Origin: Brachyspira pilosicoli
Lineage (GTDB): Bacteria > Spirochaetota > Brachyspiria > Brachyspirales > Brachyspiraceae
Reading direction: 5' to 3'
DNA length: 64,000 bases
NCBI RefSeq assembly: GCF_036997485.1
Contig: NZ_JAWLPU010000003.1
Span: 372,001-436,000 of the forward strand
Each line of letters begins with the position of its first letter. Positions within the stretch are counted from its first letter, which is position 1. This document shows, in pieces, positions 8,467 to 17,477 of this stretch. A program made the translations under genes and the position numbers. The notes under the pieces were generated by a model, which had not been told where the DNA came from, did no database searches, and saw only the letters and a program-made list of their open reading frames with translations.

Positions 8467-11034
8467 TTAAAATAAATCTGTCAATCTAAAATCATGAATC
8501 ATTAATATTAACAAACTATAAATAAATCTTTTACTTGTCTCTTCTCCATTTTCAAAATAAATATTAATTTTTACTTTATCGCTATAGCTTGTATTAGCAT
8601 TAACATCTGCAGTTATTAAAAAACTATCCCCATCATCTGACTCAAAGGAATATGATTTAATAACTTTATATCCTACAAAATCTGCATCCATATCATATCT
8701 GCTTCCAAAATTCTTAAAAGTAACATAACTTATTTCCACATTTTGAATCTTTTCTATTTCCTTTTGCAAATTATTTTTATCTAATTTTATAAGTGATAAT
8801 TGTTCTAATGGCTGTGATAATTCATAATCCCCAAGTTGCTTTCTCCATTTAGATATAGTTTCATCATCCATTTCAACAGGACTTGCTAAACCTACAAAAC
8901 TATTATCATCAATTTTTACTTCTTCATCATTACAGTTTGAATAGCTGCCGTCTCCTGAATATCTAAAGGTTGTTAAAAACTTATAATCTTTATCATACAG
9001 ATTCCATATTAATGTTGAAGCAAACTTATTCATCATTGCATTATCAACAAAAACATCTTTATAAAAATCATAACTGTATGTTCTGCCTTCTATTAATAAA
9101 ACACTTAAAAGATGAGAAGTATTTTTTATAAAGTCAGCAACTTCTTTTCTTAGATTTTTTATCTCTTCTTTTAAATTCTCATCAAAGTTTTGAGGAATCT
9201 TTTTTAATTCTTTATTATTTTTTATATCAAATAAAGTGAGAGAATAATCACTGTTTAAAATTAATTTATAATCCTTATTTAAAAGCATCTCTCCTTCAGA
9301 ATTAAATAATAAATTTGAAGAAAATCTTAATTGAAACTCATCATAGTCAATATCCATTTTTTTCATCACTTCGTCAATCAATTTATCAGCTTCATAACGA
9401 ACTTCAGATTTTTTTGTGCTTGTATATATTTTATATAATAACCTAAGTGCATATTTGCTTTCAATATTTAATTTAATTATTAAAAGAGAAAGTTTTGTAT
9501 CTTGTTCTTTTTTATATATATTATATAAAGCTTCATCGCCTCCGTATATTCCATAAATAAAAGCAGATGTTTCTTTATTAGTTTCATCATAAATATTTTT
9601 AGTAAAATTTATAAATGATTCTTTATCAAGTAAATTAACTATATTATCAACTTGCACTAATTTTTTAACATCTCTTTTAAGAAGCAAATATTCCAAATAT
9701 ATATATTTTAAAACTTTATTATCAACTTCTCTTGATCTATCTTTTATCAACACCTTATAATCATTTATAAAGCTTACCTTTTTATCATCTTTTTTATTAT
9801 AATTATCTTCAACATACTTTTCTGCTTCTTCTATTGTTTTAAAATTATAATTATTAGTAACCGATGAAAGCTCTTCACTAAACTCGCTTTCTAATCTTTT
9901 TTTTAATGACAAAACTTTTTTATTTGTATCTTTTGATATAGCATTATATACTTCTCTTACATTCTCTTTTGTGATAGTTAAATAATCTTTATAAGAACCA
10001 TAAAATGCTTGAAGATATGCTTTGATTCTTAAAGGCAACTCTTCATATCTGCCAAAGCATAAATTACTCATTTCTGATACTTTACTTAAATCCCAATTTG
10101 ATAATGAGTCAAAACTATTATAACCTTTGGCAAAGTCAAACATTCCAAACATAGTTTTTAATTTTTTTGTATCCCATTTATCCAAAGGCTGATTAAAAGA
10201 TTCAGTACCGCGAAACATACATTCCATAGTTTTTACATTGGAAACATTCCAGCTATTTAAAGGCTGATTAAACTTTAAAGCCTCATTAAACATCTCATTC
10301 ATATTTTCAACCTTTGAAGTATCCCATTTATCGATAGGCTGATTGAATACAAAAGCACTTCTAAACATACCTTCCATAGTTTTTACTTTAGATACGTCCC
10401 AATCATTAAGAGGCTGATTAAAATTAACGCATATACTAAACATATAACCCATATCTTCAACTTTACTAATATTCCAATTACTTATATCTTGATTAAAAGC
10501 TTTAGCATAATTAAACATAGCCCTCATAGTTGTAACATTAGAAACGTCCCATTTGTCTAAAGGCTGATTAAAACTTTCAGCAACTTGAAACATACCGCTC
10601 ATATTTGTTACATTGGATACATTCCAACTATTTAAAGGCTGATTGAATTTTTTACAATTATCAAACATTCTAAACATATCCTCAACATTTGAAACGTCCC
10701 ATTTATCTAAAGGCTGATTAAAATCATTACAATAATAAAACATAAAACTCATATGCTTAACTTTAGATACATTCCATTTGTTAAGATTATGATTAAACTT
10801 AGCTTTGGAACGGCTTTCAAAACTATCATAACTCATATATGCAAACATATAAGACATATCTTCAACATTAGAAACGTCCCAATCTTCTATGCCTTCAAAA
10901 TCTTTTCTGCTGCTTTTATAAAAAAGCTCGCTCATATCTGTTATAAGACTAGTATCTACATCATAGAGTTTTATTCCGTCAGTATATACTAATTTTTCTA
11001 ATTCTTCTTTTGTTTTTGGTTTATATTTTTTCAT
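8467..11034 (-). CDS. DUF285 repeat protein with C-terminal DUF4132-like domain (paralogue 3)
   Basis: This 855-residue protein is the most upstream and probably most diverged of the triplet. It starts MKKYKPKTKEELEKLV with no export signal. Eleven DUF285 repeats (residues about 25-325) precede a Lys/Glu-rich linker and a DUF4132-like half with MDIDYDEFQLRFSSNLLFNSEG, LIWNLYDKDYKFLTTFRY, LASPVEMDDETISKW, YELSQPLEQL and a C-terminus ending HDFRLTDLF. In DUF4132 proteins of other bacteria the same order of motifs (P-x-LG-x-D, LVWG, HP, W, QPF-QL) is seen. A GGAGGAACTT ribosome-binding site lies just before the ATG. It is divergent from the third sugar-binding protein gene. Function unknown; ligand or protein binding by the repeats is only a guess. 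Confidence 0.8.
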   Translation of the reverse strand: MKKYKPKTKEELEKLVYTDGIKLYDVDTSLITDMSELFYKSSRKDFEGIEDWDVSNVEDMSYMFAYMSYDSFESRSKAKFNHNLNKWNVSKVKHMSFMFYYCNDFNQPLDKWDVSNVEDMFRMFDNCKKFNQPLNSWNVSNVTNMSGMFQVAESFNQPLDKWDVSNVTTMRAMFNYAKAFNQDISNWNISKVEDMGYMFSICVNFNQPLNDWDVSKVKTMEGMFRSAFVFNQPIDKWDTSKVENMNEMFNEALKFNQPLNSWNVSNVKTMECMFRGTESFNQPLDKWDTKKLKTMFGMFDFAKGYNSFDSLSNWDLSKVSEMSNLCFGRYEELPLRIKAYLQAFYGSYKDYLTITKENVREVYNAISKDTNKKVLSLKKRLESEFSEELSSVTNNYNFKTIEEAEKYVEDNYNKKDDKKVSFINDYKVLIKDRSREVDNKVLKYIYLEYLLLKRDVKKLVQVDNIVNLLDKESFINFTKNIYDETNKETSAFIYGIYGGDEALYNIYKKEQDTKLSLLIIKLNIESKYALRLLYKIYTSTKKSEVRYEADKLIDEVMKKMDIDYDEFQLRFSSNLLFNSEGEMLLNKDYKLILNSDYSLTLFDIKNNKELKKIPQNFDENLKEEIKNLRKEVADFIKNTSHLLSVLLIEGRTYSYDFYKDVFVDNAMMNKFASTLIWNLYDKDYKFLTTFRYSGDGSYSNCNDEEVKIDDNSFVGLASPVEMDDETISKWRKQLGDYELSQPLEQLSLIKLDKNNLQKEIEKIQNVEISYVTFKNFGSRYDMDADFVGYKVIKSYSFESDDGDSFLITADVNANTSYSDKVKINIYFENGEETSKRFIYSLLILMIHDFRLTDLF
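10059..10962 (-). repeat. Eleven 75-bp DUF285 repeats (copy 3)
   Basis: This array has the same number of units as the other two paralogues and the same Asp/Asn alternation for the first nine, including two consecutive Asp-type units at positions 7 and 8. Confidence 0.85.
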
Positions 11035-11239
11035 AAGTTCCTCCTGAATATGAGTTTACATAATTTTCATTTAGATAGTATATATGATATTAAGTGAATT
11101 TCTATAATAAAAAATGATTTTATTTATTATTTTTATAGTTTTCTATATAAAATTAATATGTTTGTTGTGAAATTTAATTATATAAATTTGCAATAGTAAA
11201 CAATAAAAAATATATGGAGTTTTTTTTACATTTTTAAAA

Positions 11240-11268
11240 TTGATTTTTATGTAAAATGTTATTATAAT
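11240..11268 (+). promoter_or_regulatory. Sigma-70 type promoter of the sugar-binding protein/permease operon
   Basis: TTGATT (11240-11245) and TATAAT (11263-11268) are separated by 17 nt, about 30 nt ahead of the ATG at 11299, with AGGAG in between. Confidence 0.65.
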
Positions 11269-11298
11269 ATATTTATATTAAGTAATAGGAGAATCATT

Positions 11299-12630
11299 AT
11301 GATTAGGAAGCTTTTTGTAGGCATCTGTTTGGTATCGGTTACAATTATGATGATGGCTTGTTCAGGAAACAAACCTGCTGAGCAAACTGTAGTTGAACTT
11401 CCAACAATAGATGCAAACACTGAAACAGAAATAACTGTTTGGGGTTGGAATGTTGCTGCTAAAGCTTTAATGGAGACAGCAAAAACATTTAATGAAAAAT
11501 ACCCTAAAATAAAAATTAATGTACAAGAATTTGGCGGTCCGCCTCAATTATATGAAAAAGCTGGTGTTGTGTTATCTTCCGGACAGGGAATACCAGATGT
11601 AATGCAAATTGAAAGCGATTTTATTCAAACTTATGTAGAAACTTATCCTCAAAGATTTTTAGATATGAAAACTTTAGCTCCAGCTGATTTGGATTCTAAA
11701 GTTGACCCTTCAAAAGTACCTACAAGTTATGATTCAGAGGGTAGATTAACTTCAATACCTTGGGATTCTGGTCCAGTTATAGTTTATTATAGAGAAGACC
11801 TTTTTAGACAGGCTGGAATAGACCCTGCTGCTATTAAAACTTATGATGATTTAATACAGGCTGGTAAAGATTTACAAGCTAAATTGCCTAATGTTAAGTT
11901 AACAGGATTTAGTTTTACTCAAGATGATGGTATATGGAGAACTTTAATGGTTCAAAACAACATATATTATCTTGATACAAATGGAAATATCACTTTATCA
12001 TCACCTAAAGCTGTAGAAAGTATGCAGTTGGTAAAAAGACTCATAGATGAAGGTTTAGTGTTAAATACAGTAAATTGGGATACAGGAATAAGAGCACATA
12101 AAAATGGAGAAATAGCTATAAGCTTTAATGGCGGCTGGTGGGGCGGTACTATGAAAGACCAAATGCCAGAGATGAAAGGAAAATGGAGAGCTATGGAAAT
12201 GCCTGCTTATACAGAAGGCGGAGTAAGGTCTTCTTCTTTAGGTGGTTCTACTTTAACCGTAACAGCTACTGATCCTATTAAACAGGCTGCTGCTTGGGCT
12301 TTTGTAGAGCATTCTTTACTTAATGTAGACAGTCAGCTTTTGATGTATGAAAAATTCGGTTTGTTCCCTTCTTATCTTCCTGCTTATGAAGATGAAAGAT
12401 TTAAACAGCCTGATCCTTATTTCGGCAATCAAAATTATAATGAATTATTAGGTAATGTTACTAAAAATATACCTCCTGCTATTTATAATTCAGATGATTA
12501 TTCCGATTTAAGAAATGTAGCTGTTAGTGCTTATGAAGAAATAATAAACAATAATTCCGATATACAAGCAACTTTAGATGCTGCTGCTGAACAGGCAAAT
12601 AGTATAACTGGAAGACAAATTGTAAAATAA
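11299..12630 (+). CDS. Sugar ABC transporter substrate-binding lipoprotein (third paralogue, permease-linked)
   Basis: This 443-residue family-1 solute-binding lipoprotein has the signal MIRKLFVGICLVSVTIMMMAC with the lipid-anchored Cys at residue 21. It carries VWGWNVAAKALMETAK, IPWDSGPVIVYYRED and GGWWGGTMKDQMPEMKGKW as in the paralogues at 1 and 1440. It is the only one of the three directly linked to permeases, with a hairpin in the 101-nt gap to the first permease. A good promoter lies upstream. The ATPase that would power the transporter is not in the window; a shared MsmX-like ATPase elsewhere is the usual arrangement and is inferred. Substrate not known. Confidence 0.9.
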   Translation: MIRKLFVGICLVSVTIMMMACSGNKPAEQTVVELPTIDANTETEITVWGWNVAAKALMETAKTFNEKYPKIKINVQEFGGPPQLYEKAGVVLSSGQGIPDVMQIESDFIQTYVETYPQRFLDMKTLAPADLDSKVDPSKVPTSYDSEGRLTSIPWDSGPVIVYYREDLFRQAGIDPAAIKTYDDLIQAGKDLQAKLPNVKLTGFSFTQDDGIWRTLMVQNNIYYLDTNGNITLSSPKAVESMQLVKRLIDEGLVLNTVNWDTGIRAHKNGEIAISFNGGWWGGTMKDQMPEMKGKWRAMEMPAYTEGGVRSSSLGGSTLTVTATDPIKQAAAWAFVEHSLLNVDSQLLMYEKFGLFPSYLPAYEDERFKQPDPYFGNQNYNELLGNVTKNIPPAIYNSDDYSDLRNVAVSAYEEIINNNSDIQATLDAAAEQANSITGRQIVK

Positions 12631-12647
12631 TAATAATAATGATATAC

Positions 12648-12684
12648 TTTCTGTATATGATATTTGTTTTATCATATACAGAAA
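12648..12684 (+). promoter_or_regulatory. Intercistronic hairpin between binding protein and permeases
   Basis: A perfect 15-bp stem (TTTCTGTATATGATA with its complement, 7-nt loop) has no T-run after it. It fits an RNA-stabilising or partial-termination element that makes the binding protein more abundant than the permeases, as known for malE-malF. The role is inferred. Confidence 0.6.
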
Positions 12685-12731
12685 TGTAAATTATAAAAAT
12701 ACCCAAGATAAACAATAAGGAAATAAGCATT

Positions 12732-13589
12732 ATGAGAACAAAAAAAAATATCACGCCTTGGCTCTTTATTGCTCCCGCTTTAATATTCATAGTTTGTTTT
12801 AGTATATATCCGCTTATAGAAACAATAATTTTAAGCTTTATGACCCAAAATAGAGGGCAGTTGGTTTTTAACGGAATTAATAATTTTAAGAGGCTTTTAT
12901 CAGATCAGTATTTCTATGTATCTTTAAAAAATTCATTGATATACTTGGTTATACAAGTACCAATAATGACAATGTTAGCTATATTATTATCTTTGGCATT
13001 GCATAGAGGAATTACTAAATTAAAAGGTTTATATAGAACAGTATTTTTTATACCGTTTATAGTAGAATCTGTTGCATATAGTTTAATGTTTGTATTATTG
13101 TTTCAAGAGAGAGGCGTTGTAAATTTCTTGCTATCTCTATTTAATTTGGGACCTGTTATGTGGCTTACACAAACTTGGCCTGCAAGGATAGTAATAATGC
13201 TTATAATGACTTGGAGATGGACTGGTTATAATATGATAATAATATTGGCAGGGCTTCAAGGTATATCTGAAGATTATTATGAAGCTGCAACAATTGACGG
13301 GGCTAATGCTTTTCAGCAGTTTATACATATAACAATACCTATGCTTAAACCTGTTATATTATTTTCAACAATACTTTCTACAATAGGTACTCTAAACCTA
13401 TTCACAGAGCCTTATCTTTTAACAAATGGAGGCCCTAATAATTCTACTATAAGTTTGGGATTATATATATATAGACAGGCTTTCCAATCTATAAACCTAA
13501 CTTATGCGGCAACTATTTCTGTAGCAATACTTGTAATAGTTGGACTTCTTTCTAGGTTGCAATTAAAAGTAGGAGGGGATAAGAAATGA
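12732..13589 (+). CDS. Sugar ABC transporter permease, MalF/UgpA type
   Basis: This 285-residue inner-membrane protein has about six TM segments, starting ITPWLFIAPALIFIVCFSIYPLI. The EAA loop that docks on the ATPase is visible as EAATIDGANAFQQFIHITIPM near residues 180-200. Its size suits a MalF-family subunit without the large periplasmic loop. A purine-rich AAGGAAA precedes the ATG. It overlaps the next permease by 4 nt (ATGA), so the two are translationally coupled and would form the heterodimeric channel fed by the binding protein at 11299. Confidence 0.92.
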   Translation: MRTKKNITPWLFIAPALIFIVCFSIYPLIETIILSFMTQNRGQLVFNGINNFKRLLSDQYFYVSLKNSLIYLVIQVPIMTMLAILLSLALHRGITKLKGLYRTVFFIPFIVESVAYSLMFVLLFQERGVVNFLLSLFNLGPVMWLTQTWPARIVIMLIMTWRWTGYNMIIILAGLQGISEDYYEAATIDGANAFQQFIHITIPMLKPVILFSTILSTIGTLNLFTEPYLLTNGGPNNSTISLGLYIYRQAFQSINLTYAATISVAILVIVGLLSRLQLKVGGDKK

Positions 13590-14419
13590 GAAACTCAAAA
13601 CAGCAAAAAATTACTAGAATAATTCTTTATATAGTTCTTACAATAGGTATGATAGCTTGTGTTTATCCTTTATTCTTTATGTTAATAGCATCTACAAGAG
13701 TATCTGGAGATATTTTCTTGTTTCCGCCTCCTATAACTTTTGGTGATAATTTCTTTGAAAATTTGAAAAATCTTCAAGAGAGAATACCTATATGGAGTGC
13801 TTTATTTAATTCATTTAAAATTGCTATTCTTTATACAGTTATAAATTTATTAGTTTGTTCTATGGCAGCTTATTCTATTTCTAAATTTAATTACAAGGGA
13901 AGAAATATAGTATTTGTTATAATAATGCTTACTATGATGCTTCCTGCGCATGCTAAATTAGTTCCATTATATAGAATGATGACAACATTAAATATACAAA
14001 ATACTCATTTAGCTATAATACTTCCGGATATAGCTGGAGCTTTTGGTATATTTTTGATGAGACAAAATTTCCATTCTGTTCCTGATACTCTTATAGAGGC
14101 AGCAAGAATAGACGGGGCTAATGAATGGACTATATTTTTGAAAATAGTTATGCCTTTAATGATTCCTGCTTTAACAGCATTGGGTATATATATGTTTGTT
14201 GCTCAATGGACTAATTTTACTTGGCCTTTGATAATATTAAACTCTCCTGATAAGTTTACTTTGCCTGTAGCATTAGCTCAGTTGAAAGCTGATACAAGAA
14301 TAGATTATGGACAAATAATGGTTGGTGCTATGTTTGCTGTTGTTCCTATAATGGCAGTATTCTTAGCATTACAAAAATATTTTATATCTGGTTTAACAGG
14401 CGGTGCTGTAAAAGAGTAA
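13586..14419 (+). CDS. Sugar ABC transporter permease, MalG/UgpE type
   Basis: This 277-residue inner-membrane protein is the second permease of the transporter. It begins with a short charged tail, then TM segments from about residue 12, and carries the EAA loop EAARIDGANEWTIFLKIVMP (about residues 172-191). The C-terminus ISGLTGGAVKE is typical of MalG-family proteins. Its start codon overlaps the stop of the preceding permease. A strong terminator follows at 14437, and no ATPase gene is present, so the operon is binding protein plus two permeases only. Confidence 0.92.
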   Translation: MRNSKQQKITRIILYIVLTIGMIACVYPLFFMLIASTRVSGDIFLFPPPITFGDNFFENLKNLQERIPIWSALFNSFKIAILYTVINLLVCSMAAYSISKFNYKGRNIVFVIIMLTMMLPAHAKLVPLYRMMTTLNIQNTHLAIILPDIAGAFGIFLMRQNFHSVPDTLIEAARIDGANEWTIFLKIVMPLMIPALTALGIYMFVAQWTNFTWPLIILNSPDKFTLPVALAQLKADTRIDYGQIMVGAMFAVVPIMAVFLALQKYFISGLTGGAVKE

Positions 14420-14436
14420 TGATTTATTAAATTATT

Positions 14437-14471
14437 AAAGAGAGGCTTTCTTTTAAGTCTCTCTTTTTTTA
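14437..14471 (+). terminator. Rho-independent terminator after the sugar permease operon
   Basis: A 12-bp stem (AAAGAGAGGCTT with AAGTCTCTCTTT, one G-T pair, 6-nt loop) is followed by a T-run, 17 nt after the permease stop. Confidence 0.85.
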
Positions 14472-14582
14472 TTGAATTTTTTATAATAAGTTATACAATA
14501 TTTACATGTAATAAAAATATATTAAGCAAAAATAAAAAAGCTTTTTTGCTTAAATTAATTATTTTTTATAAGGGGTTAATAT

Positions 14583-16100
14583 ATGTTTGTAAAGTTCAAT
14601 AAAGTTTCTTTTTCTTATGACAGCTCTGATAATATATTAAATGATGTTTCTTTTCATATAGATAATACCTGCACAGCTATAGTGGGTGAAAATGGATGCG
14701 GAAAAACTACGCTTGCTAAGCTTATAACGGGTATATTAAAACCTAATTCTGGAAGTATAGAGTATTCAAATAAAAATATTATAACTGCTTACTGTAATCA
14801 AGAATGTGCTGATTTGCCTGATAATGCTGAAAGTTTATTTTATGATGAAAGTTCATATTCTGGATATTTAACATCAATTTTAAAAATAGATTACAGTTAT
14901 TTGTATAGATTTAACACTCTTAGTTTTGGAGAGAGGAAAAGACTTCAAATAGCATCATCACTTTATACTAACCCTGATATATTGGTATTAGATGAACCTA
15001 CAAATCATATTGATAATGAATGCAAAGACATACTTATTAATCTTATAAAAAGACTTGAATGTATTGTTATAATAATTAGTCATGATGTTGATTTTCTTGA
15101 TGAGTTAGTAAACAAATGCATATTTGTAAGAAACTCTAAATGCAAAATAAGAACAGGCAATTATACTCAATGCAGAGAATACGAAAAAAATGAAGAAGAT
15201 TATAATTTTAGTTTATATGAAGAGAGTAAAAAGAAAGCTAAAATATTAGAAAATAGATATAAGCAACTTCAAAATGAATCGGATGCTAAAAAAAGCAAAT
15301 ATGGAAGCAAAAGAAATATAGATAAAAAAGATCATGATGCCAAAGGAAAAGTTGATGCAGCAAGACTTACAGGAAAAGATAGAAGACTTGCTACAAAAGC
15401 TAAACAGGCGAAAAGTTTATACAATAAAAGTGTATTAGAAACTGAATCTCTATATATAAGAAAAAGAGAAGTTATGGATATGGAGTTTGTGGGAGAAAGA
15501 TATAAAGGGAAATTTTTATTTTTTTTGGAATCTGGAGAAACTAAGATTAATAATATAGTTCTTAAGCATTCCGAGCTTATAATAAACTCTAACAGCAAAA
15601 TAGGAATTGAGGGGGTGAATGGGGCAGGTAAAACTACTTTATTAAACTATATAATAGCTACAATGTATAATAATTCTATTAATAAAGAAAAGATTGTGTA
15701 TATTCCTCAAGATATAGAGAGGGAATATTGGAATAAAACTTTTAATAATATAAAGTCTTTAAATAATGAGGCATTAGGTTTCTTGATGAGTTTTGTTAAT
15801 AGGCTTGGGAGCAATGCGAAGACTGTAATTAATTCTGTTAATCATAGTCCCGGTGAGATGCGTAAAATAATTCTTGGTATGGCAGTACTTAAAAATCCGT
15901 ATATTATAATATTAGATGAGCCTACTAATCATCTTGATATAGATTCTATAGAACGTTTGGAAGAGGCTTTAATTTCTTTTAATTGTGCTTTGATTATAGT
16001 AAGTCATAATAAAAATTTTTTAAATCGAATAGTTAATATAAAATGGTTAATAAGTAAAGAAGATAATTATAGCAGCTTAACTGTTAACAAATTATCATAA
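14583..16100 (+). CDS. ABC-F family ATPase, possible ribosomal protection/antibiotic resistance protein
   Basis: This 505-residue soluble protein has two ABC domains and no TM segment. The first domain has Walker A GENGCGKTT (residues 35-43), signature LSFGERKRLQ and Walker B ILVLDEPTNHID. The second has GVNGAGKTT, HSPGEMRKII as a degenerate signature, and IIILDEPTNHLD. Between them lies a Lys-rich linker (about residues 190-290) that in ABC-F proteins enters the ribosomal E site. Length and linker resemble antibiotic-resistance ABC-F proteins such as Lsa/Vga. The tva(A) pleuromutilin-resistance determinant of Brachyspira is also of this family, and this gene could be it or a relative. That link is unproven. 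It stands alone, with its own ribosome-binding site (AAGGGG). Confidence 0.85.
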   Translation: MFVKFNKVSFSYDSSDNILNDVSFHIDNTCTAIVGENGCGKTTLAKLITGILKPNSGSIEYSNKNIITAYCNQECADLPDNAESLFYDESSYSGYLTSILKIDYSYLYRFNTLSFGERKRLQIASSLYTNPDILVLDEPTNHIDNECKDILINLIKRLECIVIIISHDVDFLDELVNKCIFVRNSKCKIRTGNYTQCREYEKNEEDYNFSLYEESKKKAKILENRYKQLQNESDAKKSKYGSKRNIDKKDHDAKGKVDAARLTGKDRRLATKAKQAKSLYNKSVLETESLYIRKREVMDMEFVGERYKGKFLFFLESGETKINNIVLKHSELIINSNSKIGIEGVNGAGKTTLLNYIIATMYNNSINKEKIVYIPQDIEREYWNKTFNNIKSLNNEALGFLMSFVNRLGSNAKTVINSVNHSPGEMRKIILGMAVLKNPYIIILDEPTNHLDIDSIERLEEALISFNCALIIVSHNKNFLNRIVNIKWLISKEDNYSSLTVNKLS

Positions 16101-16209
16101 TTGTTAAAGATTCATATAATTATATTGACTTTTTGCATATATTGTATTAGATTAATAATTAAGTGTTATATATGCTAATTATATGGATAAAAGGAGTATA
16201 ATTAGAATT

Positions 16210-17445
16210 ATGAAAAGAATCTTTTTTATTAATATTATATTATTGATGTCTTTATTGTCTTGTAATAAATTAGAAGATGTTTTAGGCATAAATTATGATG
16301 ATGGATTAACTTATGCAGATTCAGGTTCAGAAAGTAAAACTTTTAAAACAATATCATTCAGCAGTTATGGAACTCAATTATCAGGAAAGTATAAATTTAA
16401 TAAAGTTCAAGAATATGATAAATTAATTATATATGTTAAAGAAGGTTCAGGATATAAAAAAGAAAGTATAGATTATATAGCTAAAGTTTTTAATGATAAT
16501 TATGATGAAGAGGTAAGAATTTACGGACATCATACTGATGTAGATAAAAATGGAAAAATTATTATATTATTATTTGAAATTAATTCTAGTTATGAAGGAG
16601 CTGTAACTACAGGATATTTTTATGGTGCTGATTTAATATTGGGCTATCATAATGATGCTGAAATACTATATATGGATATAAAAATAGTAAATGAGAACCC
16701 TGAATATATGGCAGGAACTATACAGCATGAGTTTCAGCATTTAATTAACTTTAATGTTAATTATATAGAAAATAAAAGAGAAATGTCAACTTGGCTTAAT
16801 GAAGCATTATCAGAGTCTACTTCTGTATTATTTAGCCCATATACGGTTAATTCCAGAATAAATGAGTTTAATGTTGCAACAAGCGGATACTATTGTTTTT
16901 ATACTTGGGACCTTCCTTTAAATGTATTTGCAAACTATCCTTCTGCATCAGTATTCATGAATTGGCTTTATAAGAAAAATAATAACAACTCTAGTGTGTT
17001 TCAAAGTATAGCAGCAGATTTGTCGGATAATGATTATCAAAGAGTTTTTAATAATGTAGCTTTTACAGGTGCCTCTAGTTGGGATGACTTATTATTTAAA
17101 TGGCTTGAGGGCGTAAAAAATAAGGAAGTTGCAGGGGCAGAATTAAAAATACAAAATGCAGGATCTTCAATATCACTATTTCCTGGTGCTTTAGTTGCTT
17201 ATAGCGGAACTTTAACTTCAACTCATGCTAATTTAGTAACAAAAAATTTGAGCGGAGGAATAAACTTAGCTTTGAATAAAGATACATACGTTGGTAATAA
17301 TCCTACTTCTATAAATATAAAAATTCCTGCTTCGTCGTCTATACAAGCATCAAAAACTTACAAAATGGTTAATGATGATGAACCTTATATTCCTAAATAT
17401 AGGCATGTATTGTTTAATAAAGATGGTGAGATAAAAAAATATTAA
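16210..17445 (+). CDS. M30-like zinc metallopeptidase lipoprotein
   Basis: This predicted lipoprotein has the signal MKRIFFINIILLMSLLSC. I chose the ATG at 16210 rather than 16183 because AAGGAG (16191-16196) lies between them and the later start gives a clean lipobox. The core carries the zinc motif HEFQH (residues 173-177) followed about 20 residues later by WLNEALSE, whose Glu would be the third ligand. This arrangement is typical of family M30 (hyicolysin-like) peptidases, which act outside the cell. Downstream are Trp/Tyr-rich segments and a beta-rich C-terminal domain with no visible membrane anchor other than the lipid. Substrate unknown; a role in degrading host or envelope proteins is inference. 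Confidence 0.75.
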   Translation: MKRIFFINIILLMSLLSCNKLEDVLGINYDDGLTYADSGSESKTFKTISFSSYGTQLSGKYKFNKVQEYDKLIIYVKEGSGYKKESIDYIAKVFNDNYDEEVRIYGHHTDVDKNGKIIILLFEINSSYEGAVTTGYFYGADLILGYHNDAEILYMDIKIVNENPEYMAGTIQHEFQHLINFNVNYIENKREMSTWLNEALSESTSVLFSPYTVNSRINEFNVATSGYYCFYTWDLPLNVFANYPSASVFMNWLYKKNNNNSSVFQSIAADLSDNDYQRVFNNVAFTGASSWDDLLFKWLEGVKNKEVAGAELKIQNAGSSISLFPGALVAYSGTLTSTHANLVTKNLSGGINLALNKDTYVGNNPTSINIKIPASSSIQASKTYKMVNDDEPYIPKYRHVLFNKDGEIKKY

Positions 17446-17477
17446 CTATCTTTAAATGAAATTTATAAGGAAGTTTG

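Noticed and set aside
4436-10962. CRISPR-like array
   Set aside because: The regular 75-bp periodicity is protein-coding and has no unique spacers.
2848-11034. Calling the DUF285 proteins surface adhesins
   Set aside because: They lack any signal peptide, lipobox or TM segment and end in a DUF4132-like domain.
16183-16209. Upstream start for the M30-like gene
   Set aside because: The ribosome-binding site lies after this ATG and the longer form would displace the signal peptide.
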